Assembly: GCA_029582265.1 (NCBI GenBank)
Contig: CM055826.1
Span: forward strand, 37,704,127-37,768,126
Source: Zoroaster sp. YZ-2022
Lineage: Eukaryota; Echinodermata; Asteroidea; Forcipulatida; Zoroasteridae
Direction: 5' to 3'
Length of the DNA: 64,000 bases
Made by a program: the position numbers and the translations under genes. Shown piece after piece: positions 33,716 to 45,500 of the stretch; the first letter of the stretch is position 1; each line of letters starts with the position of its first letter. The notes under the pieces are model-generated. The model searched no databases. It saw only the letters and a program-made list of their open reading frames with translations, and had not been told where the DNA came from.

Positions 33716-33890
33716 GTATGTATTACAGTTTCAGCTTATTACGTTGTGTCGTTAACGCGATAATTTAGGAAAGTGTCCTTTTTCCTATTCCTAAATTATC
33801 GGTAAAAATTTCGCCTTTCTTAAATATAACAGCTCCTCGGACAAAATGATTGATACCATCATGAGCTTTACACCAAGTACGTCTTATGTT
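33716..33890 (+). repeat. Right flank of the 81-bp-array element
   Basis: AGTTTCAGCTTATTACGTTG, TCCTTTTTCCTATTCCTAAA, AACAGCTCCTCGGACAAAAT and TGATACCATCATGAGCTTTA correspond in order to 26020-26215. Confidence 0.7.
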
Positions 33891-33904
33891 AAAAGTTGAC
33901 AAAT

Positions 33905-34310
33905 TCTATACCACATCTTAAAAAAGAAATATCACCAATAAAATCTCACTAAAACGTGTTAGTGTCTGCCTTTGGCAACAGTATAGCTTATGCCTGCCAC
34001 AGTTTAGCCTTTGAATTTATGATAATTTGACCAATTATATACTACCTTACCTTAACCAAAATTATCACAAATAAAATCCTGAAATCTTACTAAAATGTGT
34101 TAGTGTCTGCCTTTGGCAACAGTATAGCTTATGCCTGCCACAGTTTAGCCTTTAAATTTATGATAATTTGACCAATTATATACCTTACCTTAACCAAAAT
34201 TATCACAAATAAAATCCTGAAATCTTACTAAAATGTGTTAATGTCTGCCTTTGGTAGCACTATATATCATGCCTTCCATTTTGGCCTTTGAATTTATGAT
34301 AATGAATCCT
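33905..34310. repeat. ~140-bp tandem repeat, nearly 3 units
   Basis: The landmark GTGTTAGTGTCTGCCTTTGG falls at 33956, 34097 and (diverged) 34235. Units hold TTATGCCTGCCACAGTTTAG and TTTATGATAATTTGACCAAT. Units 1 and 2 are close; unit 3 is diverged at its end. Confidence 0.9.
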
Positions 34311-35167
34311 TCAAAAGGAGCCAAAGGTATACTACACACAGTTCGTGATATTTTGGCATAAACGCTAGTACGCTATTCACGCACGCATGACTAATGGATT
34401 ATCTGTACACATGAAATAACACTAACTCTTCTTAATAAGTAACGAGTAAATTGAATGTTATATATTTCCAACTGCGTATGAAATAATTTTGCCTTATTAA
34501 GCATCAGTCTAGAGGGAATTTATTCGTGATTTTTGATGTTTTACATATTTTTTTTCTCCTCTTATCGGCGTAAATCCCAGGTATACACTCTACTATTGTC
34601 CAAGGGCTGGGGGAATTAAAATAATTAATTAAACCATTTTCTGTGATTGAACGAACTCCTCTGTACCGCTAATATACGTTTGAAAAAATGATTTACGCTA
34701 CCATTATTTTCAAATAATCCAAAATGTTCCCATAATTAGCCCGCAATTTCACGAAATATTTATATAAATCCCATAATGGTCTATCGCTCTTTAATCCTTG
34801 AAATGTTTGTTTGGAAGAGGAGGGTAGAACGTGGTCACGTGGAATTGGACCCCCCCCCCCCACACCAGACAACATTATGTATGCTGTCACTGCTTTTATT
34901 GATACCCTCTGTTACCCTCTTCCTGTTTTGGAGTAATAATTTTAAGGTATATACAGGTTTCGTCCTGAGATGAACTCTTCAACCATAATTAACCCTGGCC
35001 AAACTCTGGCAAGGAGGGAAATTTCCACTTGTGACTGGAGATTTTTACTAACTAACCAGGAACACTTCAATTACATAAATCTTAAAAGGTCAACATTTAG
35101 ACTCAAAACACAATATTTGTGTATAGGACACAAATATATCCTTGTAAAATTTTTATATATTATATAT
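34311..35167. other. No recognisable gene
   Basis: AT-rich with a C-run at 34849-34861. Nothing else. Confidence 0.4.
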
Positions 35168-35532
35168 GATAAGGTCAAAAAAGGGTCTCCGGTTTCTGGT
35201 CTCCGCGTGCGTCGCCTCAGACCCGCGCGTCGGCATTTTTATTTTTCCCCCTATGAAACGATGTCCAACTGCAGCCAAAATTGCTGGATCGATTGGAATT
35301 CTGCCGTGCTGTGTTTTAAACGCCTTTTCACATAGGGTACCCGATTTATGAGGCCTCTCTTAGCCACCATACTTTGTATACTTTTTATGGGAAATTTGGC
35401 CCCCGCGTATGCATGTATCACGTATTTCCCTGTTGGAAAAAAAGATTAGCCACCATACTTTGTATACTTTTTATGGGAAATTTGGCCCCCGCGTATGCAT
35501 GTATATCACGTATTTCCCTGTTGGAAAAAAAG
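35168..35532 (+). repeat. Dispersed repeat F, fuller copy with duplicated 3' end
   Basis: Runs from GATAAGGTCAAAAAAGGGTC through AAACGATGTCCAACTGCAGC to CACGTATTTCCCTGTTGG. The last ~87 bp (TAGCCACCATACTTTGTATA to GTTGGAAAAAAAGAT) is present twice in tandem, at about 35360-35445 and 35446-35532. Confidence 0.8.
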
Positions 35533-36352
35533 ATTAGGCCTATCAGTTGGTAGAGCTCTTTGATTAAACAACCGACCTGTGCAGATTTGTTTTATGTTAT
35601 ATCGTTCATGAGAAAATAGTGAACATGCATTGAGATATTTTGTATTCATTCAAATGTTATTTGAAAGAGAACTCTTTCCTAAACTGGAAATTATCTCCCT
35701 TCCCTTAAAAATTATAGCCTGAGACAAAATATTTATAGGAAAGATTAATACCATATTCGTAAGCTGACTATAATATGTGACCATTTGATTATATTTGAAT
35801 TACCGATCTCTATTAAATGAGATGTGCATATATTGTCACTGACCCTAATTACACTTAAACTACATAAAATGCATTGAGTAACGTATGCGATATGTTGCAT
35901 CGTGTTTCGATTTAAACACTGTTTCGGTTTTAAACACGCAGACAAAGGGCTCACTACACAAAAGAATAGCTCTCTATAAGTCTAATCGCCCAGATATTTC
36001 ATTTGCATAAAGTTGCTGAGTTAATGCTATTCACCATCAGAAAACCAATATCAATCGGCTTAATATAATTATGTATCCTAGTGTCTGAATTCAAAGAAAG
36101 TCCCTTAAGGGCATTCCACAAATTTCACATTTTGTTGTTTGGTTGATGCACACGCAGTTGAACAATACACTACAATAACGCCGATCAATAACATAACATT
36201 TGCAATACAAAATCTTAATGCTATTTATGGCAACTAAACTGTGCACAATTTTAACGCCTTTTCATGTAAAGAATCAATATAAACCTATGTAAGATTATTT
36301 TTATATTATTAATTATATATTATTATTATTTTTATATTATATTATTAAATGA
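35533..36352. other. Right-flank relic of the 81-bp element, then unassigned
   Basis: 35565-35775 contains AAACAACCGACCTGTGCAG, CTCTTTCCTAAACTGGAAAT, TTATAGCCTGAGACAAAATA and GGAAAGATTAATACCATA in the order of the 81-bp element's right flank, but with no array left. 36290-36350 is simple AT sequence. Confidence 0.5.
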
Positions 36353-36589
36353 TTATTTCATATTGCTGCGTGGCTTCGATATTGAAGCCTTTGCATGTTC
36401 TAGAGAAAATCCTGACATTGAGTTTTTACTTTGTAAATTCTCGATAGCATCATATTCATATAGCATGAGCTTGTGTACTAAACACTGTTGTGCTTTCATC
36501 TCTATCACGTGTTGTGTACACGCCATTGTACAATAGTCTGGTTTCAGTCGTAGCATGTGTTTTCGTCTAGTATCCCATGTCTCATCCAC
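36353..36589 (-). CDS. Unidentified 78-codon open frame
   Basis: A non-repetitive minus-strand frame with balanced composition (includes RRKHMLRLKPDYCTMACTQH and ends SKPRSNMK before a stop). There is no ATG at its left end; it opens after a TGA at GTG, so it would need a splice acceptor or be a fragment. I do not recognise a domain. It could be a transposon protein remnant or chance. Confidence 0.15.
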   Translation of the reverse strand: MDETWDTRRKHMLRLKPDYCTMACTQHVIEMKAQQCLVHKLMLYEYDAIENLQSKNSMSGFSLEHAKASISKPRSNMK

Positions 36590-38057
36590 ATTAATTTGTC
36601 ATCATTCAGTTGCGTTGGATAATACTATCATGATTATTTCACGTATTTCTAATGTAATACTGACTTCAAAATACTATTATTTTATTTCCAATTTATGCAG
36701 TAGGCCTATATGCATTGTATTTGCATGTTATTGAATCCACACGAACAGGTGAAATGTGTTGCATATTATTAACATAATATGTTATGAACAGGCTCTCTGT
36801 CACAAACAAAGGGGTTCTTATTGCTCAATGATGCACGTACTGATAGCGTATTATGATTACAATGTACATAACATGGCTGGCCACTCAACTAAGTAGCTCT
36901 GCTTGTCTGCATCAAGCATGGGTCATTCTTTTAAAAAATTAATTAAAATAAAAAAGGGAAGATAGCAAAATTATTATTTTAATCAATTAGATTTCAGAAA
37001 GTGTAAACTTGGTATATACCGTACGTCTCAATCATCCTGAGAAATTATTCAGTCTGAAGTACTTTCATTATAGAGAAATTTATAGAATGTTGCTGGACGT
37101 AAATTTTTCTCAAAAACATGAACACATATTGTGATGAAATGTTCACATGTTAGTTTTTTAATATGCATAATTCTTGAAAATTTGAGGGTTGAACCATGGA
37201 GGTTTCCTTCCTCCATGGTTGAACTGAACGTACGTTACCACATATCAATGTTGTACCTTTCCTTAAATACGTATTTAAAAGTAAAATCTTTATAATTAAA
37301 TCTGGTACAAAACACTGGTATGACAATTTGTGTGCATAAGAGGGTCAGTCCCTCTGGTACTCAGCTTACACGCTGTAAGTGCTACACTCACGTGGCGGCC
37401 ATTGCCATCATACCGATGACCCTATAGAATGTATATTGTAATTACATGTGTATATTGAACGCTTGGACTCCTCGGGTGTATACGAAGGCATAAAGTGCAT
37501 TTGTAGGGTACAGCTCTATGGTGCATCTCGCCAACAGCGACTCGGTGGCCACGAAACAATTAGATTTTTTTACCACCGGCAGCTTGCATAATTTTGTATT
37601 AATGCAGATCCCTAATTAAGACACTACTATATTAATTAAAAATTACCCATTGATCGTGATGATGAGTTTAATAGCTGTAGGATTATGGTAGCCATTCAAC
37701 CGTCTGTGTTTCAGAGGGAATTCTTTCTTATTTTTAATTCAAACAAATATGTGGGGAAATTCCAATCGTAAGGTGCTAAAAGGCCAAAGGGGCATTCATT
37801 AAATTTAATAGAATCCCTCAAGAGACCACGAAGTGTTCTCTTTAAAAAGTACTAGAAATAGAACAAAAATATTTTCAATACAATTTGTTCACCCATTCTC
37901 GTAAATTGGTTATAAATTCCACATGCAGTTTCCAGTGCTAGTGTTGTAATGGTTTAAAATTCAAATTTAAGTTTAGATTTATGTTCAGATTACGTTTGTC
38001 CAATGAGACAAATGGGGAAACATTATAATTAGGAGACAGGCATATTATGTAGGAATG
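36590..38057. other. No recognisable gene; one hairpin
   Basis: 37192-37221 has an 11-bp perfect inverted repeat, AACCATGGAGG/CCTCCATGGTT, around a 7-base loop. 37000-37150 resembles the TACC/AGAAATTATTCAGTCTGA flank also seen near 50350. Otherwise unassigned. Confidence 0.4.
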
Positions 38058-38059
38058 TA

Positions 38060-38345
38060 CACTGCAAAAAAAAACATGTAAATTTACAGTAAAAATGCAG
38101 GCAACTCTATTTCCAACAATTGCAATTTTGAATTACAATTTTACATAACAAGTGTGTTAAACTGATTTACACAATTTCTGTAAACGCTTAATAATGAAAC
38201 TGCAGTACGTTTCCATATTTGTTTATTTTACCCATTCTGATTCTCTTTTTCGGCCCACAAAGAATATGTCCAAACAAATATGGAAACGTACTGGAAATAG
38301 AGTTGCCTGCATTTTGCTGTAAATTTACATGTTTTATTTACAGTG
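38060..38345. mobile_element. MITE with long inverted arms and TA duplication
   Basis: Starts CACTGCAAAAAAAAACATGT and ends ATGTTTTATTTACAGTG; TA flanks both sides (38058-38059, 38346-38347). Inner arms also pair: GCAGGCAACTCTATTTCCA with TGGAAATAGAGTTGCCTGC, and GTACGTTTCCATATTTG with CAAATATGGAAACGTAC. Confidence 0.9.
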
Positions 38346-38658
38346 TATACGTGCTGCCTTATATCAAACAAAGAAATGCTCTAAAAATATAAAAGTCACA
38401 CTGCTGAAATAACCCACATTTAAAAGAGATGGTATTTGGAAACATACGTTCATTTCAACCCTCTAGTTTTCAAGAAATAAATCGTAAAAATAACCTGTGA
38501 AAGATTCATCACAATTTTATACGGTTCATGATTATGATGAAAAACGATGACAGTATTTAGAACATTTGAAATGTTTATTTATAATGTTTGAACAAATATC
38601 AAAACTGGTAATAACATCTTGAAATTCGACACCACAATTCCTTTGTTCTCTAAGATGA
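38346..38658. other. No recognisable gene
   Basis: Unassigned; CCCTCTAGTTTTCAAGAAAT here recurs near 6395, suggesting an old shared repeat. Confidence 0.4.
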
Positions 38659-38666
38659 ACGCACTT

Positions 38667-39618
38667 CAGTGGCGCACCCAAGGGGGGGGGCTCGAGCCCC
38701 CCCCCCCCAAGGGCCCGCTGATGTTTTATTTTTATTTTTTTTAAGAAGGGGCCGGGAAAGAGAGCAAAATCTGAGCCCAAGTCTTGTCTACAGAGGAGTT
38801 CGGCAAGGAGTAGGGCAGTGGTACAAGGGATGGGGACTCAGGAGACTCAAGCTCCCCTCCAAAAGTTTTCCATTTATTCCACTCACTATTATATTTTACG
38901 GCGTTGCGTATGCATGTGCATGTAAGCTTGAAGGGCCACCAGTATATACAACAAGCATTTTTAGACATTCTCCCCCCCCCCCTGCCATGGTGCACCCTGA
39001 TCAGGGAGCAGCTTTACTTAATTTTATTTTCATTTTCTGTTGTCCGTTTCTCTTGTTGAGGTCGTTGACTGTCGTTGAGGTTACTCGCAAATGTTTTTTT
39101 AAATTTAAACACGCCCGCATTATAATTAACTCCTTTCCAGTTTGTACACAATGGCCCAGGATCGGGTTTTAATTTACAAAGATTATGCGACACTGTTTTA
39201 GCAAACACCGATTGGATAATATTGGGATTTGGTTTTGCCGCCAAATTCGTGTTTGAGAAAATTTAGCTCCGCCCGGAATGATCACAAACTTTACGTCCGC
39301 GCAATGAAAATATTTAAATATAGAAATCTTGCAGACGAAACAATTAGCTCAAGTTCTTTACATCAAGAGGAGGAAATTATATGGAAGGTAAAACCCTACG
39401 AGTCTGAATCATGTCATAATGTCTTCTTTTTATGACTAGAAACCACCAGGAAACATTTAACATGTGCCGTAGGTTCACTGACGAGCACGATTAGGGACAT
39501 GGCTACAGCCGCGCCAGCGGTTATGGTTTGGGTCCGCCATGTCTCTCCCCCATATTGGATTTCAAAAAAAAAAAAAAAATTGAGCCCCCCCCCCAATAAA
39601 ATCCTGGGTGCGCCACTG
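38667..39618 (+). mobile_element. hAT-like element with 8-bp target duplication
   Basis: Perfect 8-bp duplication ACGCACTT at 38659-38666 and 39619-39626. Ends CAGTGGCGCACCCAAGG and CCTGGGTGCGCCACTG are inverted. Just inside both ends are homopolymer C/G runs. At 952 bp, with no transposase domain in its open frames, it is a non-autonomous derivative. Confidence 0.9.
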
Positions 39619-39703
39619 ACGCACTTAATAAATTTATCAGGATAATACCTGTACCAACTGTACACCAAGTGTGCTATTTCTTTAATACAATGTTGTCCCA
39701 TCT

Positions 39704-39919
39704 CTTTAAAGGGACAATATCATCATGATTAATAGGGCATGGAATCGGAGCGCAAGGTTTAGATTAACTCAGTGACTGAAAATAATATCCCACACAATAA
39801 GGTCACATTACCGCTTCAATGAGCCAGTAATTTTCAGTCAATGTGTTCATTTCAACCTAGGACACTGATTCCATGCCCTGTTGAAAGTCTGCTCTGACCG
39901 TGACGACACTGTCCCTTTA
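39704..39919. mobile_element. MITE with TTAAAGGGACA ends
   Basis: TTTAAAGGGACA and TGTCCCTTTAA face each other; within, GGGCATGGAATC and GATTCCATGCCC also pair. The outer TTAA suggests a TTAA target (piggyBac/Kolobok-like). 216 bp, non-coding. Confidence 0.75.
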
Positions 39920-40600
39920 ACTTCAATGGTTCATGTCTTCTTCTGAACATGTGTAAAAGGTATGTGGTCTGGAAAATAGATGCCAAAATGTGACCAGTCT
40001 AACAAACAGCGTTTACATGCCACTAATGCTACTTTGATATTTATTGACAATTTACGTTCGCCATAATGAATTTTGCAGACATTTTCCCTTCTTCGAGCAT
40101 GCTGGTGTAAGTATATGTACAATACAGACAGGAATCATACTCGATGACCATGACCACGGAATTTCTATTCCGTGCAAATATTTTCAGCTATCTTATCTCG
40201 AATACCAATATTATCGTGTTTACCGGACTGTGTAATCATCAGCACTGGTGTTAGTATGGACAGTGATTACCGTGTAATTATGTTCATGTATGGGTTACGT
40301 TCATGCTCTGAATATGTTCATGCGAACAAGGAATCGCGTGTAAATATCGAGTATGCTACACGGTTTAACGCCATTATACACTATTTGTAATACATATTCG
40401 AAAAACATATTCGAAAAACATAAAATAATAATCACAGTTTTACATGTAACTGATGATGGTATTAGACATCCCTTGAAATATTTCTAAAATAAGTAAATTA
40501 ATTTCCAAAATGGATATCCATATTCAATGAAACAGAAATTCCACTGAAATGAATACAAACAGCCTGATGTTTTTTTTTTGTTAACACCACAATAAAACTA
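39920..40600. other. No recognisable gene
   Basis: Three short overlapping frames (39931-40390) lack known domains. 40380-40420 repeats ATATTCGAAAAACAT. 40440-40540 looks like a reversed right flank of the 81-bp element (GTAACTGATGATGGTATTAG). Confidence 0.4.
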
Positions 40601-40743
40601 CAGGTTGATTTATACATATCCAGGAGTGTGATTTGACAAAATTAAAAAGTCCTGAAAAATGGGTAGCGGGCCTGGGTTGCCCTTTGGTCTGGAGGACAAA
40701 GCCCCCTGAACCTCCTGGATGTTTTAATTCAGGTTGATTTATA
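40601..40743. mobile_element. 115-bp insertion between 14-bp direct repeats
   Basis: CAGGTTGATTTATA occurs at 40601-40614 and 40730-40743. The insert begins and ends with inverted ATCCAGGAG/CTCCTGGAT. No coding or tRNA-like sequence is seen. It may be a small insertion with a 14-bp target duplication. Confidence 0.5.
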
Positions 40744-42377
40744 TATATATATATCTTGATTCATGTGTGCATTTATGTATGCATTTACATACGTTTTACA
40801 AAAGTATACACTAGATTTAAGGGGAATGAACACTATTTTGTATTTTCATTTTAGGTCAACACATATTTCACACAAATTTTTTTTTAAAAATCACCAAATA
40901 CTTGCTAATTTGTGGTGATAGATGTCCAGTTATACTTGTCTTGGACAATCATAGTTTTCAAATAAAGTCTCCTGCTTCTGTGTTCGTGTACGAAACTGGG
41001 AATGGTATAGTTTTAATAATTCTCAGAAATGCGAAATCTCATTGAGCAGCGAGCACCTTTCCAACAGACAATTTTTATTTTATTTTTATATTTTACTTTC
41101 ATCTAATTTGACTATATTTTTAATTAAATTTTATTTATTTATTTAATTTGTATATATATTTTTTGCTTTTGCTTTCTTGGGGTGGGGGAAGTCCAAGGAC
41201 GTTCAATACCGTACTTTTCAAAGTTACCGTTTTTTATTTTAATATAGATGGACACAAGAGTTGTCGCCATCGAAATTCCGTTGATATTTTAGGTTTCATC
41301 TCTGACATGACAGCCCCAATGTTATCAGGAAGTATATGATTTACTCACCAACCTTACACCTAAGCTATCCTGAGATTGTTATAAAAAATTACCAACTCGA
41401 TATACCCTGTCATTCAACCATGGCATCTACTCAAGCGATAATTTTGCCATCTGTACATGTTCATCAACCACCCATGCGTTTAGACAGGAAGACGTCTTAA
41501 AGGATGGTATTAATCTCGTCTGGGTTTTATTTTAAGTTTAATCCTTTCGACAGGGTTGGTGCTATTAATAACATTTAAGAAAGTTGTTTGATGATAATTC
41601 CGCGTGTTTTTATATAGCCCTGCGATCAGAACTAAAAGTGCAATGACATTAAATCATTAATTTTAATTATGAACTTTAATTTACATGTAAATTGTTTCCG
41701 CCTGTTAATTTATACAAACAGGGTTATGTAAACACAGTAGTATGTGTGCACACAAGGACAAACCATGCTTAGTTATAATATAGTTTTGCATCAAATACTG
41801 AAATCGTATCCTAACATCAATTCATCAACTACGGTGTCTAACTGCGACGGGTGATTGGGACATAGTAGGTGAACAGTTAAAAGGGGACTGCGTTTTAATG
41901 AGGTTAAATTACTTACTTTCTAAAGCAAAAACAGTAATGTAACTGTTTCTTTTTCCAAATTTATCTGCGTGAATTTTGTACTTTCTCTAAAGGTTTTGAC
42001 ATGACATAAAATTTTGCATGATAGAAAGACTACGAAACCATAAAAGTAACTTTGTGGTTATAAAATGAAGTCACTTGTCATATTTCTCTTGTTAGCCGTG
42101 TGGTTTCGAGAAAAACCATCGCTTAAAAATATCCCCTTAAGTAAAAAATTCCCTTGGTTACCTTGGCATTCACCGCAACTAAAATTATATGAAACAATGA
42201 CAGTTCGGGGAGGGGTATTGATATTTCCTGCAGTGGAAATATAATTGTTGTTATAGTTTTATGAGTTGTTAATTTTCGAGATTCAAAACACAGTTCCACA
42301 CATTTCTTGTAGTTGTTAGTATTCATGCGGAGATTTTTTACATTCAGTTTTCGCGAACAGGTGAAATAGCTTTATTA
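40744..42377. other. Intron of the MTCL-type gene; no exon found
   Basis: AT-rich sequence downstream (minus strand) of the MTCL exon, so presumably its first coding intron. I looked on the minus strand for the next coiled-coil exon and did not find it. Contains simple T/A-rich tracts around 41075-41160. Confidence 0.45.
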
Positions 42378-42423
42378 ATTAAATGATTTCAAACAGGTGG
42401 GTTTCCGGATTAACTGTTCTTAC

Positions 42424-44712
42424 CTCAGTTCGCGTTTTCTCCAATTCTCGTTTCATCTCCTTTCTGTTATTTTCCGAGTCCACTAGTTTCCTCCTCAAGA
42501 TCTGACATTCATCCTCCGTCTTGGATCTCTTCTCCTCAATCATCTCAAGTTCTTGATGGAGTCGTATCGAAACATCCTTGGCTGTCCTCAACTCCTGCTG
42601 AAGTTCAACAATCTCATTCAAACGGGCATCCTCCGGAGACGAGTCGCCCGAACTGACAGCGGAGCCAGAGACCGAGGGGGTGGGGATACCAGCCGTGCTG
42701 GCCCGGAGGCGATCTTCCCACTGGATGCGATCCTGCTCCATCTCCTCGTTCTTTCTCTCAGCTTTACGGAGACGATACTGCATGATGCGACAATCCCTTA
42801 CGGCTCGGTCCAGTTCCATCTTCATATCGCGGTACTCCTCTATATCCCCACATTCTCTGTATTTATCCTGGGATTCCTCAACTTCGAGTTTCATTTCTGT
42901 TAACTCATCCTGGAGTTTGGCATTTTGAGCCGAGAGATCTTGGGCAAGCTTTTCCACGGCGACAAGACGAGACTGGAGTTGTAGAACAATTCTTTCCCCT
43001 TCATTGTCTTCATCATCCTCCACAAGAGTTTCAATAATCTGTGGCACATTGATGTTGGCGGCCGCCATCTTGGATTCTGTATCATGATCACCTGTCCGGT
43101 GCTTATCCTTTGCATCACTGTCATGTGATTTCTCTTGCTTGGTATCGCTCACAGGTTTATCTGCATTCTCCCTAAGAGATGATGACACCGTCTTGATCAC
43201 CTCATTGGCTGATTCTTGCTCGGGTGGGAGGGTACGTTCTTCACCTCGTCTCGGCTTCGGTGGTGCTTTGTCTTCACTTGCACCCATGACCTCTTTATGT
43301 TTCTCTTTCTCCACATCTCCTTGTGTGATCCCTGCCTCATCCTCATCTTCATCTTCATCCATCTCCATGAGGGGTGAAGGCACCCGTTGGTGTTGTTGGT
43401 ACATCCTATCTGAAGCAGGTGGGATGTAAACGGGTAGGGCACACAATCGCACCTCTTCAGCGAACGATCTTCCTACGGATGTGTGTTCGTCTCCGTATTC
43501 TGTTGTGACCCCTTTCTTAATATCGTCGCTCTCTCGCACGTTCGGATCCGTCGTAATTAATCGCTGGTTTGCGCAGGCGCTGATTGCCAGCGACCTCCGC
43601 GCATTATTATTCTCACGGCTGGCATAATTATTATTTACAGCGCCCGTCCGCGTTGATGACGAGCGGTCGCATGAAGGCGCCCCTTGTGAACTAACTCGCA
43701 TCAAGTTTAAATTCTCCAAGCTTCGAGATCGCCGTAGAGGCTCCGTGTCGTCTTCAGTTCTTTGCCGTTCAGCATCAACTTTTGTCGGGATCGATTCGGT
43801 AGATTTGGCAAGCCGCGTGATTAAGTTTGTTTTTCGTACTTTGTGTACAATACTGTAGCTTGACGCTGAGCTCGAATTATTCGAGTTTAACTCCTCGCTA
43901 CTAGTTGAAAGGTTACCGGGCAAAACAGAGCCACAGTCCCCGGATAATTCGGCTCCGAATATGGAGGAAAGGTCATCGTATGTGACATACATTGATGAAT
44001 CCATGCTAGGCGGGGACTGAAACATGGCCGTGGTTTCTTGCTCCTGCTGTGCCCTGCGGCGTAATAAGTGTACGAAGTTATCTTCATCTTTGTCAGAGTC
44101 GAAATAATCCTCCTCGTCATCTCCAATTCCATTCTGGCATGAATGATCTAAATAATCCCTCTGGTTATTACTTGAATTATATCCTGTGGTATCCATTGTG
44201 CATGATGTTTCGTACAGTTCTCCGTCTGTCTCTTGTTTATGTCCAATGATAGGATGAGAAGATGTGACACTGACATAACCCGATTCAACGATGGGTTTAA
44301 TACCATACACAGATCCTGGTATCGTCTGATTCCCGCAGTCTGGCGGTTGATGTCGTGGGATGTATGTGTCTAGTGATGTTTCCCCTCGCTGGCCCCCGCT
44401 CTCTGCGTTCCGATCATGCCTCGTCGTGATTTGCTGAGCGTACCGACATTCCCCCAGGTCGCTGCCACTGATACCAATCCATGTGTTTCCTCGTGTAGCA
44501 CAGTATAGTCCTTCCCCGGAGTAATGCTGCAAATTGCCTAACTTGTCCTCGTTGTTTCGACTCCCACTTCCCGCAAACTTGTCCTTTTCACACTCTGGTA
44601 CTTCCTGCTTGGCGGAGAAGTCATCTACGGCGATCGAGTTTTCTGGATCAAGAAAAGGGGGTGTTGAATTGGATCTGCAAGGGGGCCATTCGTTGGACGT
44701 GGCCCTCTGCAT
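42424..44712 (-). CDS. MTCL/SOGA-family coiled-coil protein, first coding exon
   Basis: 763 codons from ATG at 44712 to GAG at 42424, then a consensus donor GTAAGA, phase 0. An in-frame TAA lies 12 bases upstream of the ATG, fixing the start. Residues 1-570 are low-complexity, Ser/Glu/Asp-rich and probably disordered, with an acidic run EMDEDEDEDEA and a basic PPKPRRGEE patch. Two coiled coils follow, about 572-672 and 696-763, with no break in frame. The motifs CRIMQYRLRKAER, TAKDVSIRLHQELEMIEEKR and ILRRKLVDSENNRKEM match the microtubule cross-linking factor / SOGA (MTCL1-3) family, whose members bundle or stabilise microtubules at the Golgi and cell cortex. The microtubule-binding C-terminus would be in later exons beyond this window or unrecognised here. 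Which of the vertebrate paralogues is closest cannot be told from this exon. Confidence 0.87.
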
Positions 44713-45500
44713 TTTCTGCGGTTAATACTTCATGATGTTCATGTCAGTTCACTCGGCCAAGTTCACCTCGTCTTCCTGGTAAATATATTGTCGACCAAGG
44801 TTACTTAGTTACTGGCGAATCTAAATCATGTATAGACATGAATTATGTGGTCCGTCACTTCGCTGTACAATAATACCAGTGGTCCAGTAGTCCGTATAAT
44901 AACATTCATTCCATTATGTACAAGGTCCGAATACCCAACTTCTATTCAGATACCGTGGTAGGGATTGCTGTTTACAGTACACACGTCCACTGTTCGTTGA
45001 ATAGGACTGTGCACCCCAGTGAACCTACTATAACAGATTAGTACAGCGTAAGTGCCACATACATCACAACCAAACTGTGCCACCGTACCGTAGAACTGTT
45101 TGGGTCCGGTGTACGCTATCGAGTCGCTGCTGGTGTTTGTTGTTGATTGTTGTATTTACTGTACAAGTACTCGCAAGTACCAGTAAAAAGACACATTACT
45201 CACTGGCGCATCGGTGCTGTAGACCTGCTACTGAGGTTTTTTATAATGCACTTGTTGCTTTATACACGACATCTGTGCGGTAAGCAGTATGACGTGTTAT
45301 GATTCGGATGGATTTGGTTTTCAGCGCAGGGGTCATCTGGTGTCGTCCTGGGCTGGCTGAGGAATGCACGCGTGGCTATGTTCTTGGAAACACTTGGTGA
45401 TTTGCCACATTTTATGTCATCGTAATAATGTACAATGTTCAGAGTAATTTAATTCAGTTATTGCCTTAAAGGTGTAACTGACACGCATGGTGCGCGGTTC
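44713..45500 (-). promoter_or_regulatory. Upstream region of the MTCL-type gene
   Basis: Sequence immediately 5' of the MTCL start codon must hold the rest of its 5' UTR or an upstream intron, and possibly its promoter. No TATA box or transcription start can be placed. A short inverted pair GTACAAGTACTCGCAAGTAC is at 45161-45180. Confidence 0.35.

Noticed and set aside
38669..39172. 167-codon frame
   Set aside because: It lies in a hAT-like element with homopolymer G/C runs giving poly-Pro/Gly; no transposase motifs.
42379..42423. Last 14 codons of the MTCL-type frame (VRTVNPETHLFEII)
   Set aside because: They begin at GTAAGA, a consensus splice donor, and are lost from the family alignment; this is read-through into the intron.
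43139..43442. Frames on both strands within the MTCL exon
   Set aside because: Shadows of the 763-codon exon; the plus-strand one is Ser-rich antisense of acidic coding sequence.
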